Positions 1 through 8,707 are shown, numbered from the stretch's first letter. The stretch: DNA of 64,000 bases from Limnohabitans sp. MMS-10A-192 (GCF_003063335.1 NZ_NERX01000003.1:186001-250000), one strand, 5' to 3'. Program-made: numbers and translations. The notes: a model not told the origin generated them from the letters alone.

Positions 1-1296
1 CTTTACACCGCCGCCGACTACGACGAACTGGTCGACTGCCCGGTAGAGCTGGGCGCTTTCTGGTCGGGCAGCTTCAACGCTTGCGGCATACCGCACCGCT
101 TTGTGGTGGCGGGTGCCCTGCCATCGTTTGACGGCGACCGCTTGCTGGCCGACACGCAAAAAATCTGCGAAGCCGAAATCCGCTTTTGGCACGGCCAAGG
201 CAAATCGGCTGGGCAAAAAGCCCCCTACAAAAATTACCTGTTCATGCTCAACGCGGTGCACGACGGCTACGGTGGCCTGGAGCACCGCAACAGCACCGCG
301 CTGATCTGCAAGCGCGCCGACCTGCCACGGCAAAACGGCCCCCGCAGCAGCGAGGGCTACACCACGCTGCTGGGCCTGATCAGCCACGAATACTTCCACA
401 CCTGGAACGTCAAGCAACTGCGCCCGGATGCGTTTGCGCGCTACGACTACACACAAGAAAACTACACCCAGCTGCTGTGGTTCTTTGAAGGCTTCACCAG
501 CTACTACGACGACCTGCTGCTGCGCCGCGCAGGGTTGATCGACGATGCCGATTACATCCAGCTGTTGAACAAAACCATCACCCAAGTGCAGCAAACGCCA
601 GGCCGCCATGTGCAGACCGTGGCCCAGGCCAGTGCCGACGCCTGGGTGAAGTACTACCGCCAGGACGAAAACACCCTCAACGCCACCGTGAGCTACTACA
701 CCAAGGGGGCGCTGGTGGCCCTGTGCCTGGACCTGTCTTTGCGCCAGGAAGGCCAAGGCCACACGCTCGACGATGTGATGCGAGGCCTGTACAAGCGCTG
801 CAAAGCCGGACCCATGCGCGAGCAAGACCTGCTGGACGAACTGCAAGCCCAGACCGGCCGCAGCTGGCAAGCCGAAATCGCCGCATGGGTGCACGCCACC
901 GCCGAATTGCCCGTGGCGCCACTGCTCAAAGGCCAGGGCGTCCAGATCCATGTGGAGACCGGCAGCTTTGCCGACCGCCTGGGCCTGCGCCACACCGACA
1001 GCGCCAGCGGCGTGCAGATCAAAGCGGTGCAACGCGGCAGCGCCGCCGAACAGGCGGGCCTGGCCGCCCGTGACGAATGGCTGGGCATGGACGTCGGCGC
1101 CAAAGGCCAGGGCGGCAGCTGGCGCATTGCCAAACTCGCCGAAGTGCCCGAATTGCTGGGCAAAGAACGGCAACTCACCGCACTGGTCTCGCGCGACCGG
1201 CAACTGCTTCGCCTGCCGCTCACAGTGCCGCAGCAAAGTTCGGTCTGGCGACTCGAAATGGCCAAAGACCGCACCAGCCCTTGGCCGGCAGCCTGA
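1..1296 (+). CDS. M61 family glycyl aminopeptidase-like metallopeptidase, 3' part
   Basis: The reading frame is open from base 1, so the true start lies outside the window; 431 C-terminal residues are visible. The zinc motif HEYFH is encoded near 385-399 and is followed by TWNVKQLRP. A downstream WFFEGFTSYY supplies the third (Glu) zinc ligand. These are the hallmarks of peptidase family M61 (glycyl aminopeptidase). The last ~130 residues resemble the C-terminal PDZ domain of the family. The role is probably cytoplasmic or periplasmic removal of N-terminal Gly/Ala residues, by family knowledge. The next gene starts 11 bp downstream on the same strand, so the two may be co-transcribed. Confidence 0.88.
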   Translation, partial: LYTAADYDELVDCPVELGAFWSGSFNACGIPHRFVVAGALPSFDGDRLLADTQKICEAEIRFWHGQGKSAGQKAPYKNYLFMLNAVHDGYGGLEHRNSTALICKRADLPRQNGPRSSEGYTTLLGLISHEYFHTWNVKQLRPDAFARYDYTQENYTQLLWFFEGFTSYYDDLLLRRAGLIDDADYIQLLNKTITQVQQTPGRHVQTVAQASADAWVKYYRQDENTLNATVSYYTKGALVALCLDLSLRQEGQGHTLDDVMRGLYKRCKAGPMREQDLLDELQAQTGRSWQAEIAAWVHATAELPVAPLLKGQGVQIHVETGSFADRLGLRHTDSASGVQIKAVQRGSAAEQAGLAARDEWLGMDVGAKGQGGSWRIAKLAEVPELLGKERQLTALVSRDRQLLRLPLTVPQQSSVWRLEMAKDRTSPWPAA

Positions 1297-1307
1297 AAGG
1301 CATCTCG

Positions 1308-2285
1308 ATGTTCCGTGCATTTTTTGGCCACAAACGCTGGTGGGTCTGGGCCTGGTTGGGCAGCGCCTTGATCTTGCTGGGCACCTGGTACAAGGTGCAA
1401 CTGAGCGTGCAGATCAACGACTGGTTTGGGGCGTTCTACGACTCGGTGCAAAAGGCCCTGAGCCAACCCGGCTCCATCACCGAAGCGAGCTATCTGGGCT
1501 TGCTGCTGAGCTTCTTCCAGATCGCTGGCATTTTTGTGCTGGTGGCCGTGCTGCAAGAGTTTTTCGCCAAGCACTTCGTGTTCCGCTGGCGCACCGCCAT
1601 GAACGACTTTTATGTGGCGCATTGGTCACGGCTGCGCCAGATCGAAGGCGCCTCACAGCGCGTCCAAGAAGACACCATGCGCTTTGCACGCCTGATGGAA
1701 ACACTGGGCCTGGGCCTGATGGACAGCCTGCTGACCTTGATGGCCTTTCTGCCCATCTTGTGGACACTGTCCGAGAAAGTCACGGCTTTGCCCTGGATCG
1801 GCCCGGTGCCACATTCGCTGGTCTATGTGGCTTTGCTGTTCGCGATTTTGGGCACCGTGCTGTTGGCCGGCGTGGGCGGCAAATTGCCCGGTCTGGAATA
1901 CGCCAACCAACGCGTGGAAGCGGCTTACCGCAAGGAACTGGTGATCGGCGAAGACGACCCACTGCGCGCCGCGCCGCCCACACTCAAGGCCTTGTTCACC
2001 GCCGTGCGCACCAACCACTTTCGCATGTACTTTCACTACATGTATTTCGATGCCGCCAAGTGGAGCTACCTGCAAGCGGGCGTGCTGGTGCCCTACATCG
2101 CGCTGGCGCCCAGCATCGTGGCGGGCGCTTTCACGTTGGGTGTGATGGAGCAGATTGCCCGTGCGTTTTCGCAAGTGCAAGAGTCCTTCCAGTACCTGGT
2201 GCGCAGCTGGTCCAGCATTGTGGAACTGGTGTCGGTGTTCAAGCGCTTGCGGGCGTTTGAAAAAACGCTGCAAGACAGCCCATGA
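1308..2285 (+). CDS. sbmA: SbmA/BacA-like peptide transporter, short form
   Basis: The 325-residue inner-membrane protein matches Escherichia coli SbmA, as I recall it, over the conserved core: FRWRTAMN, a RVQEDTMRFA block, KLPGLE-NQRVEAAYRKELV, the FHYMYF segment and a C-terminal SW--IVELVSVFKRLR-FE. SbmA/BacA proteins import proline-rich peptides, bleomycin and modified peptides using the proton gradient; they have ABC-type membrane domains without an ATPase. SbmA is about 406 residues. This copy lacks roughly the first 80, including one membrane segment. ATG 1308 was chosen because MFRAFF resembles the SbmA N-terminus and lies just after the M61 stop; an upstream extension in this frame would overlap the peptidase. 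A strong terminator follows. Confidence 0.85.
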   Translation: MFRAFFGHKRWWVWAWLGSALILLGTWYKVQLSVQINDWFGAFYDSVQKALSQPGSITEASYLGLLLSFFQIAGIFVLVAVLQEFFAKHFVFRWRTAMNDFYVAHWSRLRQIEGASQRVQEDTMRFARLMETLGLGLMDSLLTLMAFLPILWTLSEKVTALPWIGPVPHSLVYVALLFAILGTVLLAGVGGKLPGLEYANQRVEAAYRKELVIGEDDPLRAAPPTLKALFTAVRTNHFRMYFHYMYFDAAKWSYLQAGVLVPYIALAPSIVAGAFTLGVMEQIARAFSQVQESFQYLVRSWSSIVELVSVFKRLRAFEKTLQDSP

Positions 2286-2320
2286 AAAAACCCCGACCGA
2301 CTGGGCCGGTCGGGGTTTTT
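2286..2320. terminator. Bidirectional rho-independent terminator
   Basis: An A-run, a GC-rich inverted repeat (CCCCGACCG / CGGTCGGGG with a short loop) and a T-run lie directly after the sbmA-like stop codon. The flanking A and T tracts allow it to act on both strands, which suits the convergent sbmA-like and paaK genes. Confidence 0.85.
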
Positions 2321-2348
2321 CTTGGAGCCCTGCCCTGACGGGTACGCT

Positions 2349-3650
2349 TCACTTGCCGCGCAAATCCACCACGCGTTTGGCCTTGCCCTGGCTGCGCTCC
2401 ACGCCGCCTTCGGCCTTGAGCTCGATCGCCACGCTGGAGCCAATGTAGACCTTGATTTCGTGCTGCAGCATCTTGGCAGCAGCACGGGCTTCGATGCTCT
2501 CGGGTGACACACCGGGCTTGGTCTCGATGACGACTTTCAAATCGTCCATCGGACCTTCACGGGTCAACACGCACTGGTAGTGCGGTGCCAGTTCGGCGCG
2601 CTTCAAGATCAGCTCTTCGATCTGGCTGGGGAACACGTTCACGCCACGGATGATCATCATGTCGTCGCTGCGGCCGGTGATCTTTTCCATGCGGCGCATG
2701 GTGCGGGCCGTGCCGGGCAACAGGCGCGTCAGGTCGCGCGTGCGGTAGCGGATGATGGGCAGCGCTTCTTTGGTGAGGCTGGTGAACACCAGCTCGCCCA
2801 TCTCGCCGTCGGCCACGGGCTCGCCGGTTTCGGGGTTGATGATCTCGGGGTAGAAATGGTCTTCCCAGATGGTCGGACCATCTTTGGTTTCGATGCACTC
2901 GCTGGCCACGCCCGGGCCCATGACTTCGGACAAGCCATAAATGTCCACCGCGTCAATCGCCATGCGTTTTTCGATGGCGGCGCGCATGTCGTTGGTCCAA
3001 GGCTCAGCGCCGAAGATGCCGATGCGCAGCGAGCTGCTCTTGGGGTCGATGCCTTGGCGCTCAAACTCGTCGGCAATGGCCAGCATGTAGCTGGGCGTGA
3101 CCATGATGATGTTGGATTGGAAATCCTGGATCAGCTGCACCTGGCGCTCGGTCTGACCGCCGCCAAAAGGCACCACGGTGAGGCCCAGTTTTTCTGCACC
3201 GTAGTGCGCGCCCATGCCGCCCGTGAACAGGCCGTAACCGTAGCTGATGTGCACCATGTCGCCGGGTTGGGCACCGCCTGCCCGGATGCTGCGGGCCACC
3301 ACGGTGGACCAGGTGTCGATGTCCTTGAGCGTATAGCCCACCACCGTGGGCTTGCCGGTGGTGCCGCTGGAGGCGTGGATGCGGGCGCAGTTTTCACGCG
3401 GCACGGCAAACATGCCAAAGGGGTAGCTGTCGCGCAGGTCTGACTTGGTGGTGAAGGGGAACTTGGCGATGTCGGCCAGGCTCTTGCAGTCGTCGGGGTG
3501 CACGCCTGCTGCATCAAACTTGGCGCGGTACACCGGCGAGTTAGCATAAGCGTGCTGCAAGGTTTGCTGCAGGCGCTTGAGCTGCAGGCTGCGCAGCTCG
3601 TCGATGCTGGCCTTTTCAATCGGCTCTAAGGGGAAGGCTTTTTGGCTCAT
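2349..3650 (-). CDS. paaK: Phenylacetate-CoA ligase
   Basis: The 433-residue adenylate-forming enzyme is the usual length for PaaK. It converts phenylacetate, CoA and ATP to phenylacetyl-CoA, the first step of aerobic phenylacetate catabolism. The phosphate-binding motif SSGTTGKPTVVGYT lies near residues 94-107. YGLSEVMGPGVA, a YRTRDL block and RSDDMMIIRGVNVFPSQIEE follow in family order. It is the last gene of a paaG-paaI-paaK operon, 20 bp after paaI. The start is ATG 3650, with a plausible upstream purine-rich site (TTGGAGTTTTC). Confidence 0.95.
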   Translation of the reverse strand: MSQKAFPLEPIEKASIDELRSLQLKRLQQTLQHAYANSPVYRAKFDAAGVHPDDCKSLADIAKFPFTTKSDLRDSYPFGMFAVPRENCARIHASSGTTGKPTVVGYTLKDIDTWSTVVARSIRAGGAQPGDMVHISYGYGLFTGGMGAHYGAEKLGLTVVPFGGGQTERQVQLIQDFQSNIIMVTPSYMLAIADEFERQGIDPKSSSLRIGIFGAEPWTNDMRAAIEKRMAIDAVDIYGLSEVMGPGVASECIETKDGPTIWEDHFYPEIINPETGEPVADGEMGELVFTSLTKEALPIIRYRTRDLTRLLPGTARTMRRMEKITGRSDDMMIIRGVNVFPSQIEELILKRAELAPHYQCVLTREGPMDDLKVVIETKPGVSPESIEARAAAKMLQHEIKVYIGSSVAIELKAEGGVERSQGKAKRVVDLRGK

Positions 3651-3670
3651 GAAAACTCCAAAGATTCAAT

Positions 3671-4111
3671 TCATTCCGGCACCACGGTGCCCGGGATCTG
3701 CGCGCTCTTGCCACGGAACATGGCGATCACTTCGCCGTTTTGGTTCGTGACCTTCATGTCGTAAATGCCATGGCGGCCGCTCAGGGTCTGCTCGATGCCT
3801 TCGCAGGTCAGCACATCGCCCAACTTGCCGGGCTTCAAAAATTCGATGCTGCAGCCCGCAGCCACCGCGTTCTTGTTGTAGCTGTTGCAGGCAAAGGCAA
3901 AGGTCGAATCGGCCAGCGTGAAGATGAAGCCGCCGTGGCAAATTTGGTGGCCGTTCAGGTGCAACGCTTTGACTTCCATGCGGATCACGGCGCGGCCCGG
4001 CTCGCAGGCCAGCAGCTGCATGCCCATGGTGTCTTTGGAGGCCACGTCCACGGCGAACATGGTTTCGCCCACTTGGCGAGCGAGGGTTTGGGGGTCCAGC
4101 GTGCTCATCAT
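3671..4111 (-). CDS. paaI: Hydroxyphenylacetyl-CoA thioesterase PaaI
   Basis: The 146-residue hotdog-fold protein contains the PaaI active-site signature HGGFIFTLADS-FAFA (about residues 60-74), preceded by LNGHQICHGG. PaaI hydrolyses dead-end ring-hydroxylated CoA thioesters and releases trapped CoA in the phenylacetate pathway. The ATG overlaps the paaG stop by four bases (ATGA), so translation is coupled. There are two possible ATG starts (MMSTL); either fits. Confidence 0.93.
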   Translation of the reverse strand: MMSTLDPQTLARQVGETMFAVDVASKDTMGMQLLACEPGRAVIRMEVKALHLNGHQICHGGFIFTLADSTFAFACNSYNKNAVAAGCSIEFLKPGKLGDVLTCEGIEQTLSGRHGIYDMKVTNQNGEVIAMFRGKSAQIPGTVVPE

Positions 4112-4911
4112 TCGCCTTTGAATTGCGGTGCGCGTTTTTGCAAGAAGGCGTTCACGCCCTCCATGTAGTCGTGCGTTTTGCCCAGTGCCGATTGCGTGTC
4201 ACGCTCGACATTCAGGTGCGCGTCCAGCGAGCGTGTGCCCGCGTCGCGCAGCAAGTGGCGGGTGGCGACCAGCGCCTTGGTCGGCATCACGGCCAGTTTG
4301 TCGGCCAGCGCCAGCGCAGCGGCCACACAGTCCTCGGCCACATCCCAGATCAAGCCCCACTCCTTGGCCTTGTCGGCGCTCAGCTTGTCACCCGTCATGG
4401 CCAGCGCCATGGCGCGGGGCAGGCCCAGGCGCTCGACCAGCAGCCAGCTGCCACCCGCATCAGGGATCAAACCAATCTTGCTGAAGGCCTGCACAAAACT
4501 GGCCGCAGGTGCGGCAATCGCGATGTCGCAGGCCATGGCCACCGATGCACCCGCGCCAGCGGCCACGCCGTTGACCGCACAAATGACAGGCATGCGCAGC
4601 GACTGCAGGCGGCGCGTGGTCGGGTTGAAAGCATCGTGGATGACCGGACCGGGGTCGGCGCGCTCGAGCAAGCCGGGGCCAGGGGTGAAATCGAGTTCGG
4701 ACAAATCCAGACCGGCGCAAAAGCCGCGACCCGCACCGGTCAATACCAAGGCGCGCACAGCCGGATTGGCTTCGGCCTGGTCCAGCGCGGTCCACAGGGT
4801 CTGGTGCATTTCGCGGGTGAAACTGTTGAGGGCTTGCGGGCGATTGAGGGTGACCAGCGCCACTGCGCCTCGCACTTCGTACAACACCGACGGGATCACG
4901 GATTCGGTCAT
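4108..4911 (-). CDS. paaG: 2-(1,2-epoxy-1,2-dihydrophenyl)acetyl-CoA isomerase PaaG
   Basis: The 267-residue crotonase-fold protein has FCAGLDLSEL (oxyanion hole), AVNGVAAGAGASVAMACD and FSKIGLIPDAGGSW. The PDAGGSW sequence, with Asp where hydratases have the second Glu, is typical of PaaG isomerases. PaaG converts the ring epoxide of phenylacetyl-CoA to the oxepin. It is the first gene of the minus-strand paa operon. The TetR-type palindrome at 4941-4966 lies 30 bp upstream of its start, consistent with PaaR control. The ring-epoxidase genes paaABCDE are not in this window. Confidence 0.92.
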   Translation of the reverse strand: MTESVIPSVLYEVRGAVALVTLNRPQALNSFTREMHQTLWTALDQAEANPAVRALVLTGAGRGFCAGLDLSELDFTPGPGLLERADPGPVIHDAFNPTTRRLQSLRMPVICAVNGVAAGAGASVAMACDIAIAAPAASFVQAFSKIGLIPDAGGSWLLVERLGLPRAMALAMTGDKLSADKAKEWGLIWDVAEDCVAAALALADKLAVMPTKALVATRHLLRDAGTRSLDAHLNVERDTQSALGKTHDYMEGVNAFLQKRAPQFKGE

Positions 4912-4940
4912 GGAATTTCTCCTTAACCTGCGAATTTACC

Positions 4941-4966
4941 ATTAACCGACCGAGCGGTTGGTTAAT
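4941..4966. promoter_or_regulatory. PaaR-like TetR-family operator
   Basis: A 26-bp imperfect palindrome (22 of 26 positions symmetric) begins ATTAACCGACCG and ends GGTTGGTTAAT. It sits between divergent paaG and the enoyl-CoA hydratase gene. The ACCGACCG-type half sites resemble the PaaR operator described for beta-proteobacterial phenylacetate genes (from memory of that regulon). PaaR is a TetR-family repressor relieved by phenylacetyl-CoA. The paaR gene is not in the window. Confidence 0.7.
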
Positions 4967-5082
4967 GTTTTCCCCTAGTGAGTCGACTTGGCTGGTGCTG
5001 CGCTGCGCCCGGTTTGACAGACTGGCGGCAGCTGCCTTGGTTATAGTGGCCTTTGCAATTCACATCCCTTTTGGAGAAGTCC

Positions 5083-5862
5083 TTGAGCTACGAAAACATC
5101 GAAGTCCGCACCGAAGGCGGCCAAGTCGGCATCATCACCCTCAACCGCCCCAAGGCACTCAACGCCCTGAACGGCCCGCTCATGGACGAGCTGGGTGCCG
5201 CGCTCAAGGCCTTTGACGCCGACGAAGCGATCGGCTGCATCATCGTCACCGGCAGCGAAAAAGCCTTTGCCGCTGGCGCCGACATCTCGGCCATGGCCAA
5301 GTACAACTTCCACGAGGTCTACAAACAGGACTTCATCACCCGCAACTGGGAAACCATCCGCTCGATCCGCAAGCCCGTGATCGCCGCCGTGGCCGGTTTT
5401 GCCTTGGGTGGCGGCTGCGAGCTGGCCATGATGTGCGACTTCATCATCGCCGCTGACAACGCCAAATTTGGCCAGCCTGAAATCAAGATCGGCATCATCC
5501 CCGGCGCAGGCGGCACGCAGCGCCTGCCCCGCGCCATGGGCAAATCCAAAGCGATGGACCTGGTGCTGACTGGCCGCATGATGGACGCCGCCGAGGCCGA
5601 GCGCGGTGGTCTGGTCAGCCGCGTGGTGCCGCTGGACAAGTTGATGGACGAAGCCTTGGGCGCCGCCCTGATGATCTGCGGCTACGGCCAGCTGTCGGTG
5701 ATGGCCGCCAAAGAGAGCGTGAACCGCGCCTTTGAAAGCGGCTTGAGCGATGGCGTGATGTTCGAGCGCCGCATGTTCCACAGCCTGTTTGCCACCGCCG
5801 ACCAGAAAGAAGGCATGGACGCCTTCCTGAACAAGCGCGCACCGAACTTTGTGAACGGCTGA
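5083..5862 (+). CDS. paaF: Enoyl-CoA hydratase, PaaF/EchA type
   Basis: The crotonase-fold enzyme (259 residues from TTG 5083) has both catalytic Glu positions: [15 protein letters not shown] and [19 protein letters not shown]. It is therefore an active hydratase, unlike the neighbouring isomerase PaaG. It would hydrate 2,3-dehydroadipyl-CoA or other short enoyl-CoAs. The frame is open from TTG 5053. I prefer TTG 5083 because GGAG lies 6 bp ahead of it and the protein then begins SYENIEV, as family members do. It is divergent from paaG and shares the PaaR-like site region. The alternative is a general short-chain EchA. Confidence 0.85.
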   Translation: MSYENIEVRTEGGQVGIITLNRPKALNALNGPLMDELGAALKAFDADEAIGCIIVTGSEKAFAAGADISAMAKYNFHEVYKQDFITRNWETIRSIRKPVIAAVAGFALGGGCELAMMCDFIIAADNAKFGQPEIKIGIIPGAGGTQRLPRAMGKSKAMDLVLTGRMMDAAEAERGGLVSRVVPLDKLMDEALGAALMICGYGQLSVMAAKESVNRAFESGLSDGVMFERRMFHSLFATADQKEGMDAFLNKRAPNFVNG

Positions 5863-5867
5863 TGCGT

Positions 5868-5928
5868 GAGGGCCCTGAACACCAGGGCCCCAAAGCAAAA
5901 AACCCCAACTCCTTGGAGTTGGGGTTTT
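5868..5928 (+). terminator. Tandem hairpins / rho-independent terminator
   Basis: Two inverted repeats follow the hydratase stop. GGGCCCTG-AACAC-CAGGGCCC is at 5868-5890. A perfect 14-bp stem (AAAACCCCAACTCC / GGAGTTGGGGTTTT) with a 2-base gap is at 5899-5928. The second has an A-run and a T-run and is a standard terminator usable on both strands. Confidence 0.85.
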
Positions 5929-6117
5929 GTACTTGGTGGTGAATGGCTCACCACTCAGGAACTTTCTATTGGCACTCATGCGTGCCAGAGAGTACTAGGG
6001 CGTTAATGCGCGGTAGTGTCTTAGCCAACCGATAGATCAGACTTACATCAACGAACTGTACCTACTCAGCTTCAAATCCGTTCACTGGAATTGAACCCAA
6101 ATCCACAACTACCGCAC

Positions 6118-6393
6118 TTAGCCCACATGCAACGGCTGTGCGTGGAGCTTGATTCCCAGCGCAGCCGTGACTTGCAAGATGGTGGCAAAGCTGGGGTTGC
6201 CCTCCCCTGACAACGCCTTGTAGAGGCTTTCCCTGCCCAGCCCCGTATCGCGTGAAAGTTGTGACATGCCCTTGGCTCGGGCAATGGTGCCTAGAGCCTT
6301 GGCAATAAAGGCCGCCTCATCCCCCGCCTCTTGCAGGCATGCCTCCAGATAAAGCGCCATGTCCTCTTCGGTTTTGAGGTGTTCTGCGCTATC
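6118..6393 (-). pseudogene. 5'-truncated addiction-module antitoxin (COG3636, HTH) remnant
   Basis: Residues from DSAEHLKTEEDMALYLEACL through ALGTIARAKGMSQLSRDTGL-RESLYKALSGEGNPSFATILQV match the putative addiction module antidote family (XRE-type HTH antitoxins partnered with a HigB/RelE-like toxin). The family normally has about ten more residues before DSAEHL. Here the frame runs straight into two stop codons (TGA then TAG) just upstream of 6393. An internal ATG at 6360 could give 80 residues. No toxin gene is visible next to it. I read it as a decayed or truncated antitoxin. Confidence 0.65.
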
Positions 6394-6500
6394 TCACTAA
6401 GTTGCTCGAAAACGATGAGGTATCGCGATACATCCAGAATGCCCAGCCGGATGTTTTTTCTGAATTCGTCAGCTGTTGCGGCGGCGGCAACACAGCGTGA
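6378..6500 (+). pseudogene. Possible C-terminal fragment of a ParB/RepB-like partition protein
   Basis: An open stretch without a start codon, just after an in-frame TGA, encodes VLRYLTKLLENDEVSRYIQNAQPD then VFSEFVSCCGG and a stop. The pattern of a YL-KLL-N--V-RYI motif followed by acidic residues and -F--EF resembles the C-terminal end of plasmid RepB/ParB-type proteins as I remember them. It abuts, on the opposite strand, the point where the antitoxin gene loses its 5' end. This suggests a deletion junction near 6380-6395. The family call is weak. Confidence 0.3.
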
Positions 6501-6573
6501 ACGTTTTTGAAATTGCGCAGCCATGAGCGCTCCAGCACAGTACGCCTCCATCACATAACCTGGAGACAAACCG

Positions 6574-7773
6574 ATGACATCCCGTTCCATCCGCCGTGCA
6601 CTTTCCCTCGTGCCTATAGTCGCAGCGCTCATCAGCAGCGCCGCTCAAGCCCAGACCCGCGAAGTCAAAATCTACGCTTTCGGCGCCAAGAGCGGCGTGG
6701 TGCGCATCTTTGGTCTTAACAGCGAAGCGGCCATGAAGGCCGCTGCAGAGCAGATCAACAAAGCGGGTGGCGTGACGCTGGGCGACGGCGCCAAAGGCAA
6801 GCTGGCCATCGAATACCTGGACGACCGTTGCAACGCCGAAGAAGGCATCAACGCTCTGCGTCGCATCGCCGCACAACCCGATGCCTTCGTGGCGGTCGGC
6901 CCCACTTGCAGCAACGTGGCTGAACCGGTGTTCGGCATCCTGCAAAAGAAAGTGGGCGACGCCAGCGACTCGGGTCTTCAGTTCCCGATCTACACCGACG
7001 TGGCCGCCAAAGGCGGTCTGGCCTCGATGTCGCAATGGTCTTTCCGCAACGTGCCCAGCGAAGCGGCCATGTACAAAAGCCTGTTCGAGTGGATCAAAGC
7101 CACACGTCCGGAAGTCAAAACCATCTGGGGCGGTGTCGAAAAAGACTTTGCACACAGCAACGCCACATTCAACGTGATGAAAGACTTCGCGACCAAGGCT
7201 GGCTTTGAAGTCAAAGGCCAAAGCGAATGGCTGCTGGCTGACACCAGCTTCTCCACCCAAGTGCGTGAAATGCGCCGTGGCGAAGCCGACCTGGTTATGA
7301 TCTCGGCCCACCCCTTCACCACCTGCGGCGCGCTCAAGGAAATGCAGCGCCAAAACGTCAAGCCCAAAATGCTGGTGGGCCTGACCAGCTCCTCCAGCCT
7401 GGAAACCCTGCAAGGCTGCGCTGCTCAAGCCGAAGGCCTGGTCATCCCGACCAGCTTTGCACCCGTGACAGACCAGGCGCGTCAAGCGGCCAAAGCCGTC
7501 CAGACAGCCGGTGCCAACATGGACCTGCACAACGCCGCCGCCTGGGAAAACATCTTCACGCTGAAGGACCTGATCGAAAAAGCCAAGATCATGGCCAAGC
7601 CCGACACCGCCCAGGCTGATCGCAACAAGATCCGCGAAGCCCTCGCCGGCATGAAGGAAACCAACGGCCTGCTGGGCAAGATCGGTCGCATGGATGACCG
7701 TGAAGCCATCAAGCCTTTCCTGTTCGTGCAGGCCAAAAAGGGCGAATGGGCCGTGGCCCACAAGCCCAACTGA
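6574..7773 (+). CDS. Liv-type ABC transporter substrate-binding protein
   Basis: The 399-residue periplasmic binding protein has an N-terminal signal peptide (MTSRSIRR then a hydrophobic stretch ending SSAAQAQ). The mature protein starts TREVKIYAFGAKSGVVR and has the Peripla_BP_6 (type I) layout. GGAG lies 9 bp before the ATG. It is the first gene of an operon with LivH, LivM, LivG and LivF homologues, so it supplies the ligand to that importer. The cargo cannot be read from sequence; SDR and GST genes in the same operon make an aromatic or organic-acid ligand more likely than an amino acid (inference). A paralogue of the same length, similar throughout, is encoded at 42590-43786. Confidence 0.88.
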   Translation: MTSRSIRRALSLVPIVAALISSAAQAQTREVKIYAFGAKSGVVRIFGLNSEAAMKAAAEQINKAGGVTLGDGAKGKLAIEYLDDRCNAEEGINALRRIAAQPDAFVAVGPTCSNVAEPVFGILQKKVGDASDSGLQFPIYTDVAAKGGLASMSQWSFRNVPSEAAMYKSLFEWIKATRPEVKTIWGGVEKDFAHSNATFNVMKDFATKAGFEVKGQSEWLLADTSFSTQVREMRRGEADLVMISAHPFTTCGALKEMQRQNVKPKMLVGLTSSSSLETLQGCAAQAEGLVIPTSFAPVTDQARQAAKAVQTAGANMDLHNAAAWENIFTLKDLIEKAKIMAKPDTAQADRNKIREALAGMKETNGLLGKIGRMDDREAIKPFLFVQAKKGEWAVAHKPN

Positions 7774-7795
7774 TTGCGCCTGACAGGAGAAGACA

Positions 7796-8680
7796 ATGAC
7801 CTGGATCGACCTGCTGGACCTTGTGCAGTCCGTGTTTGACGGCGTGATGTTTGGAACGACCTATGCGCTGATTGGCATCGGCTTCACGCTCATCTTTGGC
7901 GTGATGCACAAGATCAACCTGTCTTATGCCGCCGCCTCCATCGGCGCGGCCTACCTCAGCCTGCTGGTCGTCCAGATTGCACCCACACCCCTGGTGTACC
8001 TGAGCGCCGCCCTGCTGGGCGGTGTGCTTGGTGCGTTGGTGTACCTGGTGTGCTTTCGCTTCCTGCCGCTGAACCAGCCGCTGGCCACACTGATGTCCAC
8101 CGTGGGCATGTTGCTTCTGCTCGAAGAAGCCATCGTGCACGCCACCGCGGGCATGCCGCAAAACTACCCCTCGCTGTTTGCCGGTGTGGTGTTCGATGTG
8201 GGACCCTTCATGGTGCGCGGCGACTTGCTGTTCGTCTTCGGACTGGGTTGCGCCGCGATGGTGGGCCTCAAGCTCATGCTGGAGAAAACCCGTTTGGGCC
8301 TGGCCACGCGTGCCGTGGCGCAGCAGTCAGTGGCTGCGCGCCTGTGCGGCATGAGTGTGTCCACCACCAACGCCACGACCTTCATCATCGCGGGCTTTCT
8401 GGGTGGCACGGCTGGCGCCATGACTGGCGCAGCGATTGGTGTGCTCTCGCCCCTGTTGACACTGCCCATGACCATCAAGGGTCTGGTGGTCACCGTCATC
8501 GGTGGCCTGGGCAGCATCCCCGGTGCCATCATCGCGGGCCTGGTGGTGGGTGGTGTGGAAAACCTCTTTCAATTTTTGCGCGGCGTCAGCGAGCGCGACA
8601 TCTACGTGATGCTCATGCTGTTCGCCTTCTTGGTGTTCCGTCCCGGTGGCCTGTTTGCGGCACCCGGCGGTCGCGACTGA
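7796..8680 (+). CDS. livH: LivH-type ABC transporter permease
   Basis: The 294-residue multi-spanning membrane protein begins with the LivH pattern: LVQSVFDGVMFGTTYALIGIGFTLIFGV and MHKINLSYAA, then repeated hydrophobic helices. It ends with an IGGLGSIPGAIIAGLVVGGVENL segment, the EAA-like cytoplasmic loop of the family. It pairs with LivM (8708-9646) to form the translocation path. It lies 22 bp after the binding-protein gene with AGGAG 7 bp ahead of the ATG. Confidence 0.92.
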   Translation: MTWIDLLDLVQSVFDGVMFGTTYALIGIGFTLIFGVMHKINLSYAAASIGAAYLSLLVVQIAPTPLVYLSAALLGGVLGALVYLVCFRFLPLNQPLATLMSTVGMLLLLEEAIVHATAGMPQNYPSLFAGVVFDVGPFMVRGDLLFVFGLGCAAMVGLKLMLEKTRLGLATRAVAQQSVAARLCGMSVSTTNATTFIIAGFLGGTAGAMTGAAIGVLSPLLTLPMTIKGLVVTVIGGLGSIPGAIIAGLVVGGVENLFQFLRGVSERDIYVMLMLFAFLVFRPGGLFAAPGGRD

Positions 8681-8707
8681 ACCAGACCCTCATCCGGAAT
8701 TCGAATC

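Noticed and set aside
950..2260. 436-codon plus-strand frame spanning the peptidase and sbmA-like genes
   Set aside because: It overlaps two confident genes in another frame and has Arg/Pro/Ala-rich shadow composition.
6050..6120. tRNA-like GGAATTGAACCC string
   Set aside because: Only the T-loop-like part is present; no acceptor, D or anticodon stem can be formed.
6291..6632. 113-codon minus-strand frame overlapping the antitoxin remnant and the start of the binding protein
   Set aside because: It overlaps the 5' end of a strong gene, is not like a HigB/RelE toxin, and its end is in the wrong frame for the antitoxin.
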